A stretch of 32,674 bases of DNA from Magnetospirillum moscoviense (GCF_001650635.1 NZ_LWQU01000144.1:1-32674), one strand, 5' to 3'. Positions 18,077-26,340 are shown, numbered from the stretch's first letter. Translations and numbers: made by a program. Notes: generated from the sequence alone by a model not told the origin.

Positions 18077-18358
18077 ATGGAGTTTGCACTTACTTTGACG
18101 CACGAGTTGGTCAAGTTCGCGGGGCTTCTGCTGATCGGCCAGTTTCTCGTCTATGTCATGAGTTTCGGGCGGCACGACACCAATCCCGTCTACAAGGCGA
18201 TGCGCTTCCTGACCTCGCCGGTGGTCAAGTCGGTGCGCCGCATCACCCCGGCCAAGATCGCCGACCGCCATGTGCCGTTCGTGTCGTTCCTGCTGCTGTT
18301 CTGGGCCTGGGTCTTGTTGATCGTCGTGCGCCTGGATATGGCGCAGGGGAGTGTCTGA
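18077..18358 (+). CDS. small two-helix membrane protein (YggT-like half)
   Basis: A 93-residue protein with two transmembrane helices (about 11-30 and 67-85). A basic amphipathic link between them (TNPVYKAMRFLTSPVVKSVRRITPAK, quoted in parts: NPVYKAMRFLTSP and VRRITP) resembles the loop of a YggT repeat, so it may be half of such a unit. It is the first gene after the repeat-rich spacer and is followed 2 bases later by a TPR gene, then by the symporter pair, so it is likely to belong with the transporter. Specific function is unknown. Confidence 0.72.
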   Translation: MEFALTLTHELVKFAGLLLIGQFLVYVMSFGRHDTNPVYKAMRFLTSPVVKSVRRITPAKIADRHVPFVSFLLLFWAWVLLIVVRLDMAQGSV

Positions 18359-18360
18359 GC

Positions 18361-18939
18361 ATGAGTCTCGAATCGTGGTACTGCCGGAAAATGGCCATCT
18401 TGTGCCTGTACGCCAAGCGCGAGGACCAGGCCATCCATTACTGGGAACGCGCCCGCGCCATCGAGCCCGATGATGCCCGATTGGTGTCGTCGATCGCCCA
18501 CGCCCACGCCGCCCGTGGACGGCGTGACGTGGCGATCGCCTATCTCAACAAGGCGGTCGAGATGGATTCCAGCCAGCCGGGGACCTGGTTCAACCTGGGC
18601 TACCTGCTGCAGGAAGCCGGCCAGGAGGCCGAATCCCTTGTCGCGCTGCGCCGTGCCACCGAACTGGACCCCAAGCTGGACCGGGCCTGGTACGGCCTGG
18701 CCCTGTCGCTGATCAAGCTGGGGCAGGTCGATGAGGCGGTGACAGCCCTGAAACGAAATACCGAACTGCAGCCGATGAGCCCGTACGGCTGGTACCAGTT
18801 GGCCCATGCCTATTTGCGCCTGGATCAGCGCGACAAGGCGGAACGGGTCATTCTGCGGCTCGCGAAATTTGAACCCAAGGTTGCCCTTCAGTTGGAGCAA
18901 GAGACGGGCATCCCATCGGGGGTCAAACTGCCCTTTTAG
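18361..18939 (+). CDS. tetratricopeptide repeat protein
   Basis: A 192-residue soluble protein made almost wholly of TPR repeats (about four to five, for example AIHYWERARAIEPDD, AIAYLNKAVEMDSSQ, SLVALRRATELDPKL, AVTALKRNTELQPMS). TPR proteins act as protein-binding scaffolds. There is no signal peptide. The ATG follows a GGGGAG site inside the end of the previous gene. Its place between a small membrane protein and the symporter subunits suggests a role in assembling or controlling the transporter or in linking it to the upstream DUF294/exonuclease proteins; this is inference. Confidence 0.85.
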   Translation: MSLESWYCRKMAILCLYAKREDQAIHYWERARAIEPDDARLVSSIAHAHAARGRRDVAIAYLNKAVEMDSSQPGTWFNLGYLLQEAGQEAESLVALRRATELDPKLDRAWYGLALSLIKLGQVDEAVTALKRNTELQPMSPYGWYQLAHAYLRLDQRDKAERVILRLAKFEPKVALQLEQETGIPSGVKLPF

Positions 18940-19004
18940 CGGGGCCAATAACATAAACCATCAACCATAGTGACCCGGTCAATGTCGGGATATGGGGAGG
19001 AAGC

Positions 19005-19265
19005 ATGCAGCTCACGCAAAAACATGAAGAGTACTGGCACAAGAATCTAAAGATCACGGCAGTCTTGCTTGGCCTTTGGTTCTTCGTGACTTTCGTCATC
19101 GCCTGGTTCGCTCGCGAACTGAACTTCAACTTCTTGGGTTGGCCATTCAGTTTCTGGGTCGGCGCTCAGGGTGCGCTGATCGTCTATGTCTGGATCATTT
19201 GGTACTATGCCAAGTACATGAATAATCTGGATCAGGAATATGGGGTCGAGGAGGGAGAAGACTAA
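19005..19265 (+). CDS. sodium:solute symporter small subunit, DUF4212
   Basis: An 86-residue protein with two transmembrane helices (about 17-37, 49-71). The sequence (YWHKNLKITAVLLGLWFFVT... FWVGAQGALIVYVWIIWYYA) matches the DUF4212 family, known as putative small subunits of a sodium/solute symporter. It has a strong ribosome binding site (GGGGAGGAAGC) and overlaps the large subunit gene by one base (TAATG). Family knowledge links this subunit with the VC_2705-type large subunit that follows. The acidic C-terminal tail (EEGED) is typical. Confidence 0.93.
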   Translation: MQLTQKHEEYWHKNLKITAVLLGLWFFVTFVIAWFARELNFNFLGWPFSFWVGAQGALIVYVWIIWYYAKYMNNLDQEYGVEEGED

Positions 19266-21358
19266 TGGCTGGTATTCCAGGCGATGCGCCCTCCGCGGCG
19301 CCCACCCAATCCATCAAAAGCTTTCAGTCCCAGCTGACCAAGGTCTACGGTTTCTATACCGGCGGCTTCATCGGCTTCGTGATTTTACTGGCGATCGCCG
19401 AGGCCATGGGTATGCCCAGGGCATGGATCGGCTATTCGTTCCTGGTCATGACGGTGCTGCTCTATGCCGGTATCGGCATCATGAGCCGCACCAGCGATGC
19501 CGATGAATATTACGTCGCCGGCCGCCGCGTGCCGGCGGTGTTCAACGGCATGGCCACCGGTGCCGACTGGATGAGCGCGGCCTCGTTCATCGGTATGGCC
19601 GGCACCCTTTACCTGACCGGCTATTCCGGCCTGGCCTTCATCATGGGCTGGACCGGTGGTTACTGCCTGGTGGCGCTGTTCCTGGCGCCCTACCTGCGCA
19701 AGTTCGGTCAGTTCACCATCCCCGACTTCCTGGGCGCCCGCTTCGGTGGTCACGGCCCACGGTTCGTCGGCATCGTCATCGCCATTCTGTGCTCGTTCAC
19801 CTATGTCGTGGCGCAGATCTACGGTGTCGGTCTGATCACCACCCGCTTGTCCGGCGTCGATTTCACGCTGGGCATCTTCGTCGGTCTGGGCGGTATTCTG
19901 GTCTGCTCGTTCCTTGGCGGCATGCGTGCCGTCACCTGGACCCAGGTGGCCCAGTATGTCATCTTGATCATCGCCTACATGGTTCCGGTAGTGTGGCTGT
20001 CGGTCAAGCAGACCGGCGTGCCGATTCCGCAGGCGGTGTACGGCTTCCAGTTGGCCAAGGTCACCGAGCTTGAAGTCAAGCTCAACGCCGACCCCAAGGA
20101 ACTGGAGGTTCGCGGCATCTTCAAGAAGCGGGCCGACGACGCCAAGGCCAAGTTGGCCGACATTCCGAAGTCCCTGGCCACCGGCAAGGCCGCCCTGGAA
20201 CAGGGTGTTGCCGATGCCAAGGCGTCGGGTGACGCAGCTGCGGTGACCAAGGCGGAAGAGGCCTTGGCCAAGTTCCCGAAGGACGAGGCTTCGGCCAAGG
20301 CCGCCTGGAGCAAGGAAGCCGCCGTGGCCGCCCGTGCCAACCCGATCGCCGCCCACGGCGAGGCCTTCGCCGCCAAGGACGAGGCCGCGCGGGCCATCGC
20401 CAAGAAGAACTTCCTGGCGCTGATCTTGTGCTTGATGGTCGGCACTGCCGCCCTGCCGCACATCCTGATGCGCTATTACACCACGCCGTCGGTCCGCGCC
20501 GCCCGCGCCTCGGTGACGTGGTCGCTGTTCTTCATCTTCCTTTTGTACTTCACTGCCCCGGCCCTGGCCGTGCTGGTGAAATACGTGGTCTATCATGACG
20601 TGGTCGGCACGGCCTTTACCGCCTTGCCGGCATGGGTCGCCAACTGGGCGGCGGTTGATCCGGCCTTGTTGTCGATTTCCGATGTTAACAAGGACGGTAT
20701 TTTGCAGTTGGCGGAAATCGCCATCGGCGGCGACATCGTGGTGCTGGCCACCCCGGAAATCGCCGGTCTGCCCTATGTCGTGTCGGGCCTGGTGGCCGCC
20801 GGCGGTCTTGCCGCCGCGCTGTCCACCGCCGACGGTCTGCTGCTGACCATCGCCAACGCGTTGAGCCACGATCTGTACTACAAGATGATCGATCCCAACG
20901 CCCCGGTGGCCCGTCGCGTCATGCTGTCCAAGACCCTGCTGCTGGTCGTCGCCGTCATGGCGGCCCTGGTGGCGGCGCAGAAGCCTGCCGACATCTTGTT
21001 CCTGGTGTCTGCGGCCTTCTCGTTGGCGGCTGCCGGCTTCTTCCCGGCTTTGACCCTGGGTATTTTCTGGCGGCGTGCCACCGGCATTGCCGCCACCCTG
21101 GGCATGAGCGCCGGTGTCGGCATCACCTTCTACTACATGGCCACCACCCAGCCGTGGCTGCGCGAGATGTTCTTCGGAATTCCCCGCGCCGTTCCGGCCA
21201 ATCTGTGGTGGGACATCAACCCGATCTCGGCCGGTATCTTCGGTATCCCGCTGGGCTTCGTGGTGATCATCCTGGTGTCCATGGTGACCAAGGCGCCGTC
21301 TGAAGAAGTTCAGCGTCTGGTCGATGACGTTCGCTATCCGAACCTGAAGCGGGCGTAA
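19265..21358 (+). CDS. sodium:solute symporter large subunit (VC_2705/ActP-like)
   Basis: A 697-residue LeuT-fold transporter of the SSS family with about 13 transmembrane helices. The N-terminal half carries the SSS hallmarks (DEYYVAGRRVPAVFNGMATG, DWMSAASFIG, FTIPDFLGARFG), close to ActP acetate permeases. It is longer than ActP (about 550) because of an alanine/lysine-rich, probably coiled-coil insertion at about 268-382. A second soluble loop (about 460-490) contains a canonical EF-hand calcium loop, DVNKDGILQLAE (D473-E484). The likely cargo is acetate or another short monocarboxylate taken up with sodium; the substrate is inferred from family only. The gene ends with a strong rho-independent terminator. 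Confidence 0.92.
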   Translation: MAGIPGDAPSAAPTQSIKSFQSQLTKVYGFYTGGFIGFVILLAIAEAMGMPRAWIGYSFLVMTVLLYAGIGIMSRTSDADEYYVAGRRVPAVFNGMATGADWMSAASFIGMAGTLYLTGYSGLAFIMGWTGGYCLVALFLAPYLRKFGQFTIPDFLGARFGGHGPRFVGIVIAILCSFTYVVAQIYGVGLITTRLSGVDFTLGIFVGLGGILVCSFLGGMRAVTWTQVAQYVILIIAYMVPVVWLSVKQTGVPIPQAVYGFQLAKVTELEVKLNADPKELEVRGIFKKRADDAKAKLADIPKSLATGKAALEQGVADAKASGDAAAVTKAEEALAKFPKDEASAKAAWSKEAAVAARANPIAAHGEAFAAKDEAARAIAKKNFLALILCLMVGTAALPHILMRYYTTPSVRAARASVTWSLFFIFLLYFTAPALAVLVKYVVYHDVVGTAFTALPAWVANWAAVDPALLSISDVNKDGILQLAEIAIGGDIVVLATPEIAGLPYVVSGLVAAGGLAAALSTADGLLLTIANALSHDLYYKMIDPNAPVARRVMLSKTLLLVVAVMAALVAAQKPADILFLVSAAFSLAAAGFFPALTLGIFWRRATGIAATLGMSAGVGITFYYMATTQPWLREMFFGIPRAVPANLWWDINPISAGIFGIPLGFVVIILVSMVTKAPSEEVQRLVDDVRYPNLKRA
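20681..20716 (+). other. EF-hand-like loop within the symporter
   Basis: The twelve codons encode DVNKDGILQLAE: D at 1, N at 3, D at 5, G at 6, a hydrophobic residue at 8 and E at 12, a complete canonical calcium-binding loop. It sits in an extramembrane loop before the helix beginning IVVLATPEIAG. Calcium binding is an inference from the pattern. Confidence 0.6.
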
Positions 21359-21367
21359 GGTAATCAC

Positions 21368-21413
21368 CCCACCCCATGGCGTAAGTGAAAGCCGCCATGG
21401 GGTGGGATTTTTT
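21368..21413 (+). terminator. rho-independent terminator of the symporter operon
   Basis: Perfect 14-base stem CCCACCCCATGGCG (21368-21381) and CGCCATGGGGTGGG (21393-21406), an 11-base loop and a following ATTTTTT. It starts 9 bases after the symporter stop. Confidence 0.95.
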
Positions 21414-21432
21414 CCGCATTGGTGTAGGTTAT

Positions 21433-21446
21433 TTGCAGTAGTTATT
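21433..21446 (-). repeat. inverted copy of the upstream 14-base motif
   Basis: TTGCAGTAGTTATT is the exact reverse complement of AATAACTACTGCAA at 17990-18003, which lies before the symporter operon. The two copies thus bracket that operon in opposite orientation. Possible second operator or a chance match. Confidence 0.45.
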
Positions 21447-21602
21447 GGTTGGTGTATTTGTGTCAAACAGTAATTGACTCTGCCGTCATTTACGGGTTAG
21501 CATTCGCTTAGAGTCACTTCTTGGCCCCGCGTTTTTTGGCTGCGTGTTGTGGCGGCGCGGATTGTTCTTTAGCTGTGGCTTTGACCCCGCACCTTGAAAG
21601 CA

Positions 21603-21629
21603 GCCCCGGCCTTGTGCCGGGGCCTTTTT
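21603..21629. terminator. hairpin downstream of the LysR gene
   Basis: Perfect stem GCCCCGGC-CTTGT-GCCGGGGC (21603-21623) followed on the plus strand by CTTTTT. It begins just after the stop of the minus-strand LysR gene, so it probably ends that transcript; the T tract faces the plus strand, so it may work in both directions. The stretch 21447-21600 before it holds no recognisable gene. Confidence 0.8.
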
Positions 21630-22546
21630 CAGTTCCACCGTCCGTCGTGGGTATGGTCGCCGATCACCTCGAGCAGCTGGCCGCGGACCGCGCCGGCGGC
21701 GGCCGAGAGCGGCCGGTCGGTGGCGTGGGCCAGCGAGATGACCCGCTCGATCTCGGGGCGTCGGATCAAGATGGTGTCCAGGCGCTCTGCCAGCGGGCCG
21801 TGGCGGGCGAAGCGCTGCGACAAGATGGTGTAGCCGACGCCGTCGGCCACCAGCGCCTTGATCTGGTCCAGCCCGTCCAGTTCGACCACCACGTTGGGTG
21901 GGCGGCGGCGGATGGTGGCGGCGCGTTCCAATTCCTCGCGCACGCCATGCGGGCGGCTGGGCATGATCAGTGGCAGATCCAGCACCCGATCCATCTCGAT
22001 GGGGCGATGGGATGCCATGATCCCGGCGCCCTGCGGGCCGACCAGGCACAGGCTTTCGCGGACCAGGAACTCGGTGGCGAGGCCGGGCGGCGGCTGGGCG
22101 GCGAACATCACCGCCAGATCGACCGCGCCCGACAGCACCCATTCCTGCATGTGGCCGGACAAGGCCTCGACCACCTTCAGGCGGATGTCGGGGAAGCGCT
22201 CGCGCACCCGTTTGACCAGCGGCACCGTCAAGATGGTGCCCAGCGAGGTGGGGATGCCGATCACCGCCGGGCCGGCCGGCAGGGCCTGGCCGCCCCGCAC
22301 CTCGTCGGCCAGGCTGGTCATCTGCTCCAACAAGGCCTGGGCGCGCCGCGCCAGCCGCAGGCCGCTTTCGGTCGGTACCACGCCACGGGTGGTCCGGTGC
22401 AGCAGGCGGCAGCCGAACTCGGCCTCCAGCCGCTTCAGGTGCAAACTCAGGGCCGGCTGGGCGACGTGCAGCATCTCGGCGGCCCGGGACAGCGAGCGGT
22501 GCTCGACGATGCCCAGGAAATAGCGCAGGTGGCGAAGGTCGGCCAT
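21629..22546 (-). CDS. LysR family transcriptional regulator (GcdR-like)
   Basis: A 305-residue LysR-type regulator. The N-terminal winged helix-turn-helix (residues 1-60: [20 protein letters not shown], then [14 protein letters not shown]) is followed by a substrate-binding, periplasmic-binding-protein-like effector domain (about 90-300). It is divergent from glutaryl-CoA dehydrogenase with a 100-base shared promoter region. By this arrangement it is likely to control the glutarate genes in response to glutarate or a CoA ester, as in other LysR-gcdH pairs. The effector is not proven. A hairpin terminator follows its stop. Confidence 0.9.
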   Translation of the reverse strand: MADLRHLRYFLGIVEHRSLSRAAEMLHVAQPALSLHLKRLEAEFGCRLLHRTTRGVVPTESGLRLARRAQALLEQMTSLADEVRGGQALPAGPAVIGIPTSLGTILTVPLVKRVRERFPDIRLKVVEALSGHMQEWVLSGAVDLAVMFAAQPPPGLATEFLVRESLCLVGPQGAGIMASHRPIEMDRVLDLPLIMPSRPHGVREELERAATIRRRPPNVVVELDGLDQIKALVADGVGYTILSQRFARHGPLAERLDTILIRRPEIERVISLAHATDRPLSAAAGAVRGQLLEVIGDHTHDGRWN

Positions 22547-22646
22547 TGCGATAGAAATCCGTTATGGCAGCGATAGAAAAGATATTTTTCCAAATATACC
22601 AGGCATGGGCCACCCTGTCTCGCACCACACCAAGGAGACCGCCGCC
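22547..22646. promoter_or_regulatory. divergent LysR/gcdH control region
   Basis: Two exact copies of GCGATAGAAA lie in direct orientation at 22548-22557 and 22570-22579, 22 bases apart (about two helical turns). Next to them is the dyad ATATTT-TTCC-AAATAT (22582-22597). Spaced repeats and an AT-rich dyad between divergent genes fit LysR-type recognition and activation sites. The first copy lies directly before the LysR start, which would allow autoregulation. Confidence 0.6.
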
Positions 22647-23828
22647 GTGCAAAGCTTTCGCTGGGACGACCCCTTCCTGCTTGATGCCCAATTAACCGAG
22701 GACGAGAAGCTGATCCGCGATTCGGCCCGATCCTATTGCCAGGACAAATTGCAGCCGCGCGTCATCGCCGCCTTCCGCGAGGAGCGCTTCGACCCGGACA
22801 TCATGGCCGAGATGGGCGAGATGGGCCTGCTGGGTCCGACCATCCCGGAAGAATATGGCGGGCCGGGGGTCAACCACGTCGCCTATGGCCTGATCGCGCG
22901 CGAGGTCGAGCGGGTCGATAGCGGCTATCGCTCGGCCATGAGCGTGCAGTCGTCCCTGGTGATGCACCCGATCTACGCCTACGGCACCGAGGAGCAGAAA
23001 AAGACCTGGCTGCCCCGGCTGGCCACCGGCCGGGTGATCGGCTGCTTCGGCCTGACCGAGCCCGATGCCGGATCGGATCCGGGGTCGATGCGGACCCGGG
23101 CCAGGAAGGTCGATGGCGGCTATGTGCTGACCGGCACCAAGATGTGGATCACCAATTCCCCCATCGCCGACGTCGCCATCGTCTGGGCCAAGTCCGACGC
23201 CCATGACGGCAAGATCAAGGGCTTCATCGTCGAGCGCGGCGCCAAGGGCTTCTCGACCCCCAAGATCGAGGGCAAGATGAGCCTGCGCGCCTCGATCACC
23301 GGCGAGATCGTGCTGGACGAGGTGTTCGTTCCCGAAGATGCCCTGCTGCCCGGGGCCACCGGCCTGGCCGGGCCGTTCGGCTGTCTGAACAAGGCGCGCT
23401 ATGGCATCGCCTGGGGGGTGGTCGGCGCCGCCGAATTCTGCTGGCACGCCGCCCGGCAATATACCCTGGACAGGAAGCAATTCGGCCGGCCCCTGGCCGC
23501 CAATCAATTGATCCAGTTCAAGCTGGCCAACATGCAGACCGAGATCACCCTGGCCCTGCAGGCGGCGCTACGGGTCGGACGGACCATGGATGACGGCAGC
23601 TGGGCCCCCGAGATGATCTCGCTGATCAAGCGCAACAATTGCATCAAGTCGCTGGACATCGCCCGCCTGGCCCGCGACATGCACGGCGGCAACGGCGTTT
23701 CCGACGAGTTCCAGGTGATCCGTCATATGGTAAACCTGGAGACGGTCAACACCTATGAAGGCACCCAGGATGTGCACGCCCTGATCCTGGGCCGTGCCCA
23801 GACCGGCATCCAGGCCTTTTCAGGGTAA
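22647..23828 (+). CDS. gcdH: glutaryl-CoA dehydrogenase
   Basis: A 393-residue FAD-dependent acyl-CoA dehydrogenase. It converts glutaryl-CoA to crotonyl-CoA and CO2 in lysine, tryptophan and glutarate breakdown. Supporting features are the N-terminal [15 protein letters not shown], the FAD-binding [16 protein letters not shown] and WITNSPIAD stretches, and the C-terminal [16 protein letters not shown], in which E371 is the expected catalytic base; these are diagnostic of GcdH rather than other family members. The GTG at 22647 is chosen because AAGGAG lies 9 bases upstream and gives the usual N-terminus; an ATG at 22605 lacks such a site. A CoA-transferase gene follows after 12 bases. Confidence 0.93.
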   Translation: MQSFRWDDPFLLDAQLTEDEKLIRDSARSYCQDKLQPRVIAAFREERFDPDIMAEMGEMGLLGPTIPEEYGGPGVNHVAYGLIAREVERVDSGYRSAMSVQSSLVMHPIYAYGTEEQKKTWLPRLATGRVIGCFGLTEPDAGSDPGSMRTRARKVDGGYVLTGTKMWITNSPIADVAIVWAKSDAHDGKIKGFIVERGAKGFSTPKIEGKMSLRASITGEIVLDEVFVPEDALLPGATGLAGPFGCLNKARYGIAWGVVGAAEFCWHAARQYTLDRKQFGRPLAANQLIQFKLANMQTEITLALQAALRVGRTMDDGSWAPEMISLIKRNNCIKSLDIARLARDMHGGNGVSDEFQVIRHMVNLETVNTYEGTQDVHALILGRAQTGIQAFSG

Positions 23829-23840
23829 GCGGGAGGCCAC

Positions 23841-25058
23841 ATGGCCCAAGCATTGTCGCATTTGCGTGTTCTCGATCTCAGCCGCGTGCTGGCCGGACCT
23901 TGGTCCGGCCAGTTGCTGGCCGATCTGGGCGCCGAGGTCATCAAGGTTGAAAAGCCGGGCGAGGGCGACGACACCCGCGCCTGGGGGCCGCCCTTTCTGA
24001 AGGACAAGGACGGCGCCGACACCCACGAAAGCGCCTATTACCTGTCGACCAACCGCGGCAAGCGCTCGCTGGCCATCGACTTCACCCAACCCGAGGGGCA
24101 AGAACTGGTGCGCCGGTTGGCCGCCCGGTGCGACGTGGTCATCGAGAATTTCAAGGCCGGCGGTCTGGCCAAGTACGGCCTGGATTACCCGTCCTTGAAG
24201 GCGGTCAAGCCCGACATCGTCTATTGTTCCATCACCGGCTTCGGCCAGGACGGCCCCTATGCCCAGCGCGCCGGCTATGATTTCCTGGTCCAGGGCATGG
24301 GCGGGTTGATGAGCCTGACCGGCGAGCCCGACGGCGAGCCGATGAAGGTCGGCGTGGCGCTGACCGACATCTTCACCGGCATGTATGCCTCGGTCGCCAT
24401 CCTGGCCGCCCTGGCTCACCGCGACCGCACCGGCCAGGGCCAGCATATCGATCTGGCCCTGCTGGACGTCCAGGTGGCGGTGCTGGCCAACCAGGCCAGC
24501 AATTATCTGGTCGGCGGCATCGTTCCCCAGCGGCTGGGCAATTCCCATCCCAACATCGTGCCCTACCAGGCCTTCGCCACCAGTGACGGCCACGTCATCT
24601 TGGCCATCGGCAACGATTCCCAGTTCCAGCGCTTCTGCACGGTGGCCGGCTGCCCGGCCCTGGCCGAGGACCCGCGTTTCGCCACCAATGCCGGCCGAGT
24701 GCGCGAGCGCGAGACCTTGATCGCGCTGCTGCGCCCGATTCTGGCCGCGCGCCCGATGGCCGAGTGGATCGAGGTGCTGGAAGTGGCCGGCGTACCGTGC
24801 GGACCGATCAACACTCTGGCCCAGGTGTTCGACAATCCGCAGGTGCGCCATCGCGGCATGGTGGCGGGCCTGGACCATCCGCTGGCCGGTCGCGTCGATC
24901 TGGTCGCCAACCCGATCCATTTCTCCGAGACCCCGGTGACCTATGACCGGGCGCCGCCGCTTTTGGGCGCCGACAGTGCAGGGGTGCTGGCCGATATTCT
25001 GGGGCTGGACCCGGCCGCCATCGCCGACTTGCGCGCCAAAGGCATCCTTGGCGGTTAG
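23841..25058 (+). CDS. CaiB/BaiF family CoA-transferase (probable glutarate CoA-transferase)
   Basis: A 405-residue class III CoA-transferase. The N-terminal VLDLSRVLAGPWSGQLLADLGAEVIKVE (quoted in part: RVLAGPWSGQLLADLGAEV) and the catalytic aspartate D176 (VALTDIFTGMYA) are intact, as is the C-terminal half (AGVPCGPINTLAQVFDNPQV). Class III enzymes move CoA between carboxylates through an aspartyl-CoA intermediate. Next to gcdH it is likely to activate glutarate with succinyl-CoA as donor (SugCT-like), so that the two genes convert glutarate to crotonyl-CoA. The ribosome binding site is GGGAGG. The donor and acceptor are inferred from context. Confidence 0.88.
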   Translation: MAQALSHLRVLDLSRVLAGPWSGQLLADLGAEVIKVEKPGEGDDTRAWGPPFLKDKDGADTHESAYYLSTNRGKRSLAIDFTQPEGQELVRRLAARCDVVIENFKAGGLAKYGLDYPSLKAVKPDIVYCSITGFGQDGPYAQRAGYDFLVQGMGGLMSLTGEPDGEPMKVGVALTDIFTGMYASVAILAALAHRDRTGQGQHIDLALLDVQVAVLANQASNYLVGGIVPQRLGNSHPNIVPYQAFATSDGHVILAIGNDSQFQRFCTVAGCPALAEDPRFATNAGRVRERETLIALLRPILAARPMAEWIEVLEVAGVPCGPINTLAQVFDNPQVRHRGMVAGLDHPLAGRVDLVANPIHFSETPVTYDRAPPLLGADSAGVLADILGLDPAAIADLRAKGILGG

Positions 25059-25062
25059 CGGT

Positions 25063-25079
25063 TTCACGCCAAGCGTGAA
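25063..25079. repeat. short hairpin after the CoA-transferase
   Basis: Inverted repeat TTCACGC-CAA-GCGTGAA starting 5 bases beyond the stop codon. There is no T tract; it may stabilise the transcript end or assist termination. Confidence 0.5.
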
Positions 25080-25135
25080 CACGCGACTAGCCAGAGCGGC
25101 GCCTGAGCGGCCCGGCACGGGCCAAGCATAAGACT

Positions 25136-25171
25136 CTAGATCGGGTTCCGCCCGGGCGGAAAACGGTCTAG
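25136..25171. terminator. palindromic hairpin between convergent genes
   Basis: TTCCGCCC-GGGCGGAA (25146-25161) is a perfect 16-base palindrome inside a larger imperfect dyad with CTAGA/TCTAG ends. It overlaps the stop of the minus-strand dioxygenase gene and lies 90 bases beyond the CoA-transferase, so it is a candidate bidirectional terminator. No long T run follows. Confidence 0.5.
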
Positions 25172-26184
25172 TCGGGCTCGACCAGGCCGCGCAGGGCGTA
25201 GCGGCGGCGTTCGTCGGTGGGATAGGCATCCCCCAGGCGGGAGCGCGGAATCTTCTCGTGCAGCGGCGGCGCGCCGAACAGGCTGAACCTGGCCCACAAG
25301 GCCAGGCGCGGCGCCCGTACCGGCTCCTCGCCGCGATGGAAGCCGAAGGTGTCGGTCATGAAGGAACTGCCGGCCGGTCCGGTCAGGTGGCGGACATGGT
25401 CCTTCCAGACTTCCAGATAGAACTCGTCGGGTTCGGCGCCGCAGAAATCGTTGGTCTGCAGCCGTTCGGCGGTCATGTGCCAGCGGTTGCCTTCCAGCAC
25501 CTCCTTGGTGCGGCGGAAATTGTTGCTGCCGGCCAGATAGGTGTGGGGGCCGGTCTCCATGTCGACGTCGGTCAGGTACATGAAGGCGGTGCAGACCTTG
25601 CCGTGGTCCCAGTCGCGATGGAAGTGCTGGCCGTATTTGATGTCGGCATATTGGCCGGGAAACGACCACCAGATGTTGACCGAGTAAAGGGTCGGGGCGG
25701 CGCCCAGGAAGGCGGTGGCGGCGTCTAGAATGCGCGGCTGCAGCAGGAAATCCAGAAGATGCGGCGCCATCATCAAGGTGGGGAAGGCATAGGCGCCGAA
25801 GCGGAAGGCCTCGGCGCCCAGGCCGATGGTGCGCGGCACATGGTCGGACCGGCGCACCGCCGCATTGAAGGATTCGTAGACGTGGGTGTTATAGACCGGG
25901 CATTCCAGCAGATATTCGCGCAATTCCTCGAGTTGGTCGGCCGGCAGGCCGGCGCCCAAATTGTAGATGCCGTCTTCTTCCAATTGGTGGGCGGCATCCT
26001 GGGCCGTCTGTCCGACCGGATCCGAGGGAATCTGCTGATTGACCGCCTCGGCCAGGACGTTGGCCCACACTCGGCGCTGGTCGTCGCTGAGCGAGTTGAT
26101 GAATTGGTGCCCGACCTCGGACATCGAGCGCAGGAACATCATGGCCGTGCGCGCATCGATTTTGCCAAAATCTTCGGTCTGCAT
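25168..26184 (-). CDS. phytanoyl-CoA dioxygenase (PhyH) family protein
   Basis: A 338-residue probable Fe(II)/2-oxoglutarate-dependent oxygenase. The iron-binding HxD is seen as HFHRDWD (H189, D191) and the distal histidine as FGFHRGEEP (H283), with R290 or R293 placed to bind 2-oxoglutarate. The surrounding pattern (METGPHTYLAGSNNFRR, FMTDTFGFHRG) is that of the PhyH superfamily. The N-terminal 80 residues are helical and unassigned. The substrate is unknown; a link with the neighbouring acyl-CoA genes is possible but they are convergent, not in the same operon. The ATG at 26184 is preceded by GGGAG at 9 bases; an upstream start at 26232 is less likely. Confidence 0.83.
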   Translation of the reverse strand: MQTEDFGKIDARTAMMFLRSMSEVGHQFINSLSDDQRRVWANVLAEAVNQQIPSDPVGQTAQDAAHQLEEDGIYNLGAGLPADQLEELREYLLECPVYNTHVYESFNAAVRRSDHVPRTIGLGAEAFRFGAYAFPTLMMAPHLLDFLLQPRILDAATAFLGAAPTLYSVNIWWSFPGQYADIKYGQHFHRDWDHGKVCTAFMYLTDVDMETGPHTYLAGSNNFRRTKEVLEGNRWHMTAERLQTNDFCGAEPDEFYLEVWKDHVRHLTGPAGSSFMTDTFGFHRGEEPVRAPRLALWARFSLFGAPPLHEKIPRSRLGDAYPTDERRRYALRGLVEPD

Positions 26185-26285
26185 CCTGATCCACTCCCAT
26201 CGACCACACGAAGCTGGGCCAAAGAATCGCACGCCAAGGGTAAAGGGGAGGTGTAGACGATGCGCCGCGGTATTTGATCCGCCGG

Positions 26286-26340
26286 GGGGCTTCCGGGTCG
26301 TTACCCGCCAAGCCCCTCAAGCAGTCCGGTAACGACTGCT
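26286..26340. repeat. two adjacent hairpins downstream of a histidine kinase gene
   Basis: GGGGCTT (26286-26292) pairs with AAGCCCC (26310-26316) around an inner stem CGGGT-CGTT-ACCCG. Immediately next, AGCAGTC (26320-26326) pairs with GACTGCT (26334-26340). They lie 34 bases past the stop of the minus-strand kinase gene and may end its transcript, but lack a T tract. The rest of 26185-26373 holds no gene. Confidence 0.5.

Noticed and set aside
19385-22691. Long minus-strand frames opposite the symporter (19385-21466) and a different frame over the LysR gene (21486-22691)
   Set aside because: Low-complexity composition and no motifs; the opposite or alternative frame encodes a recognised family.
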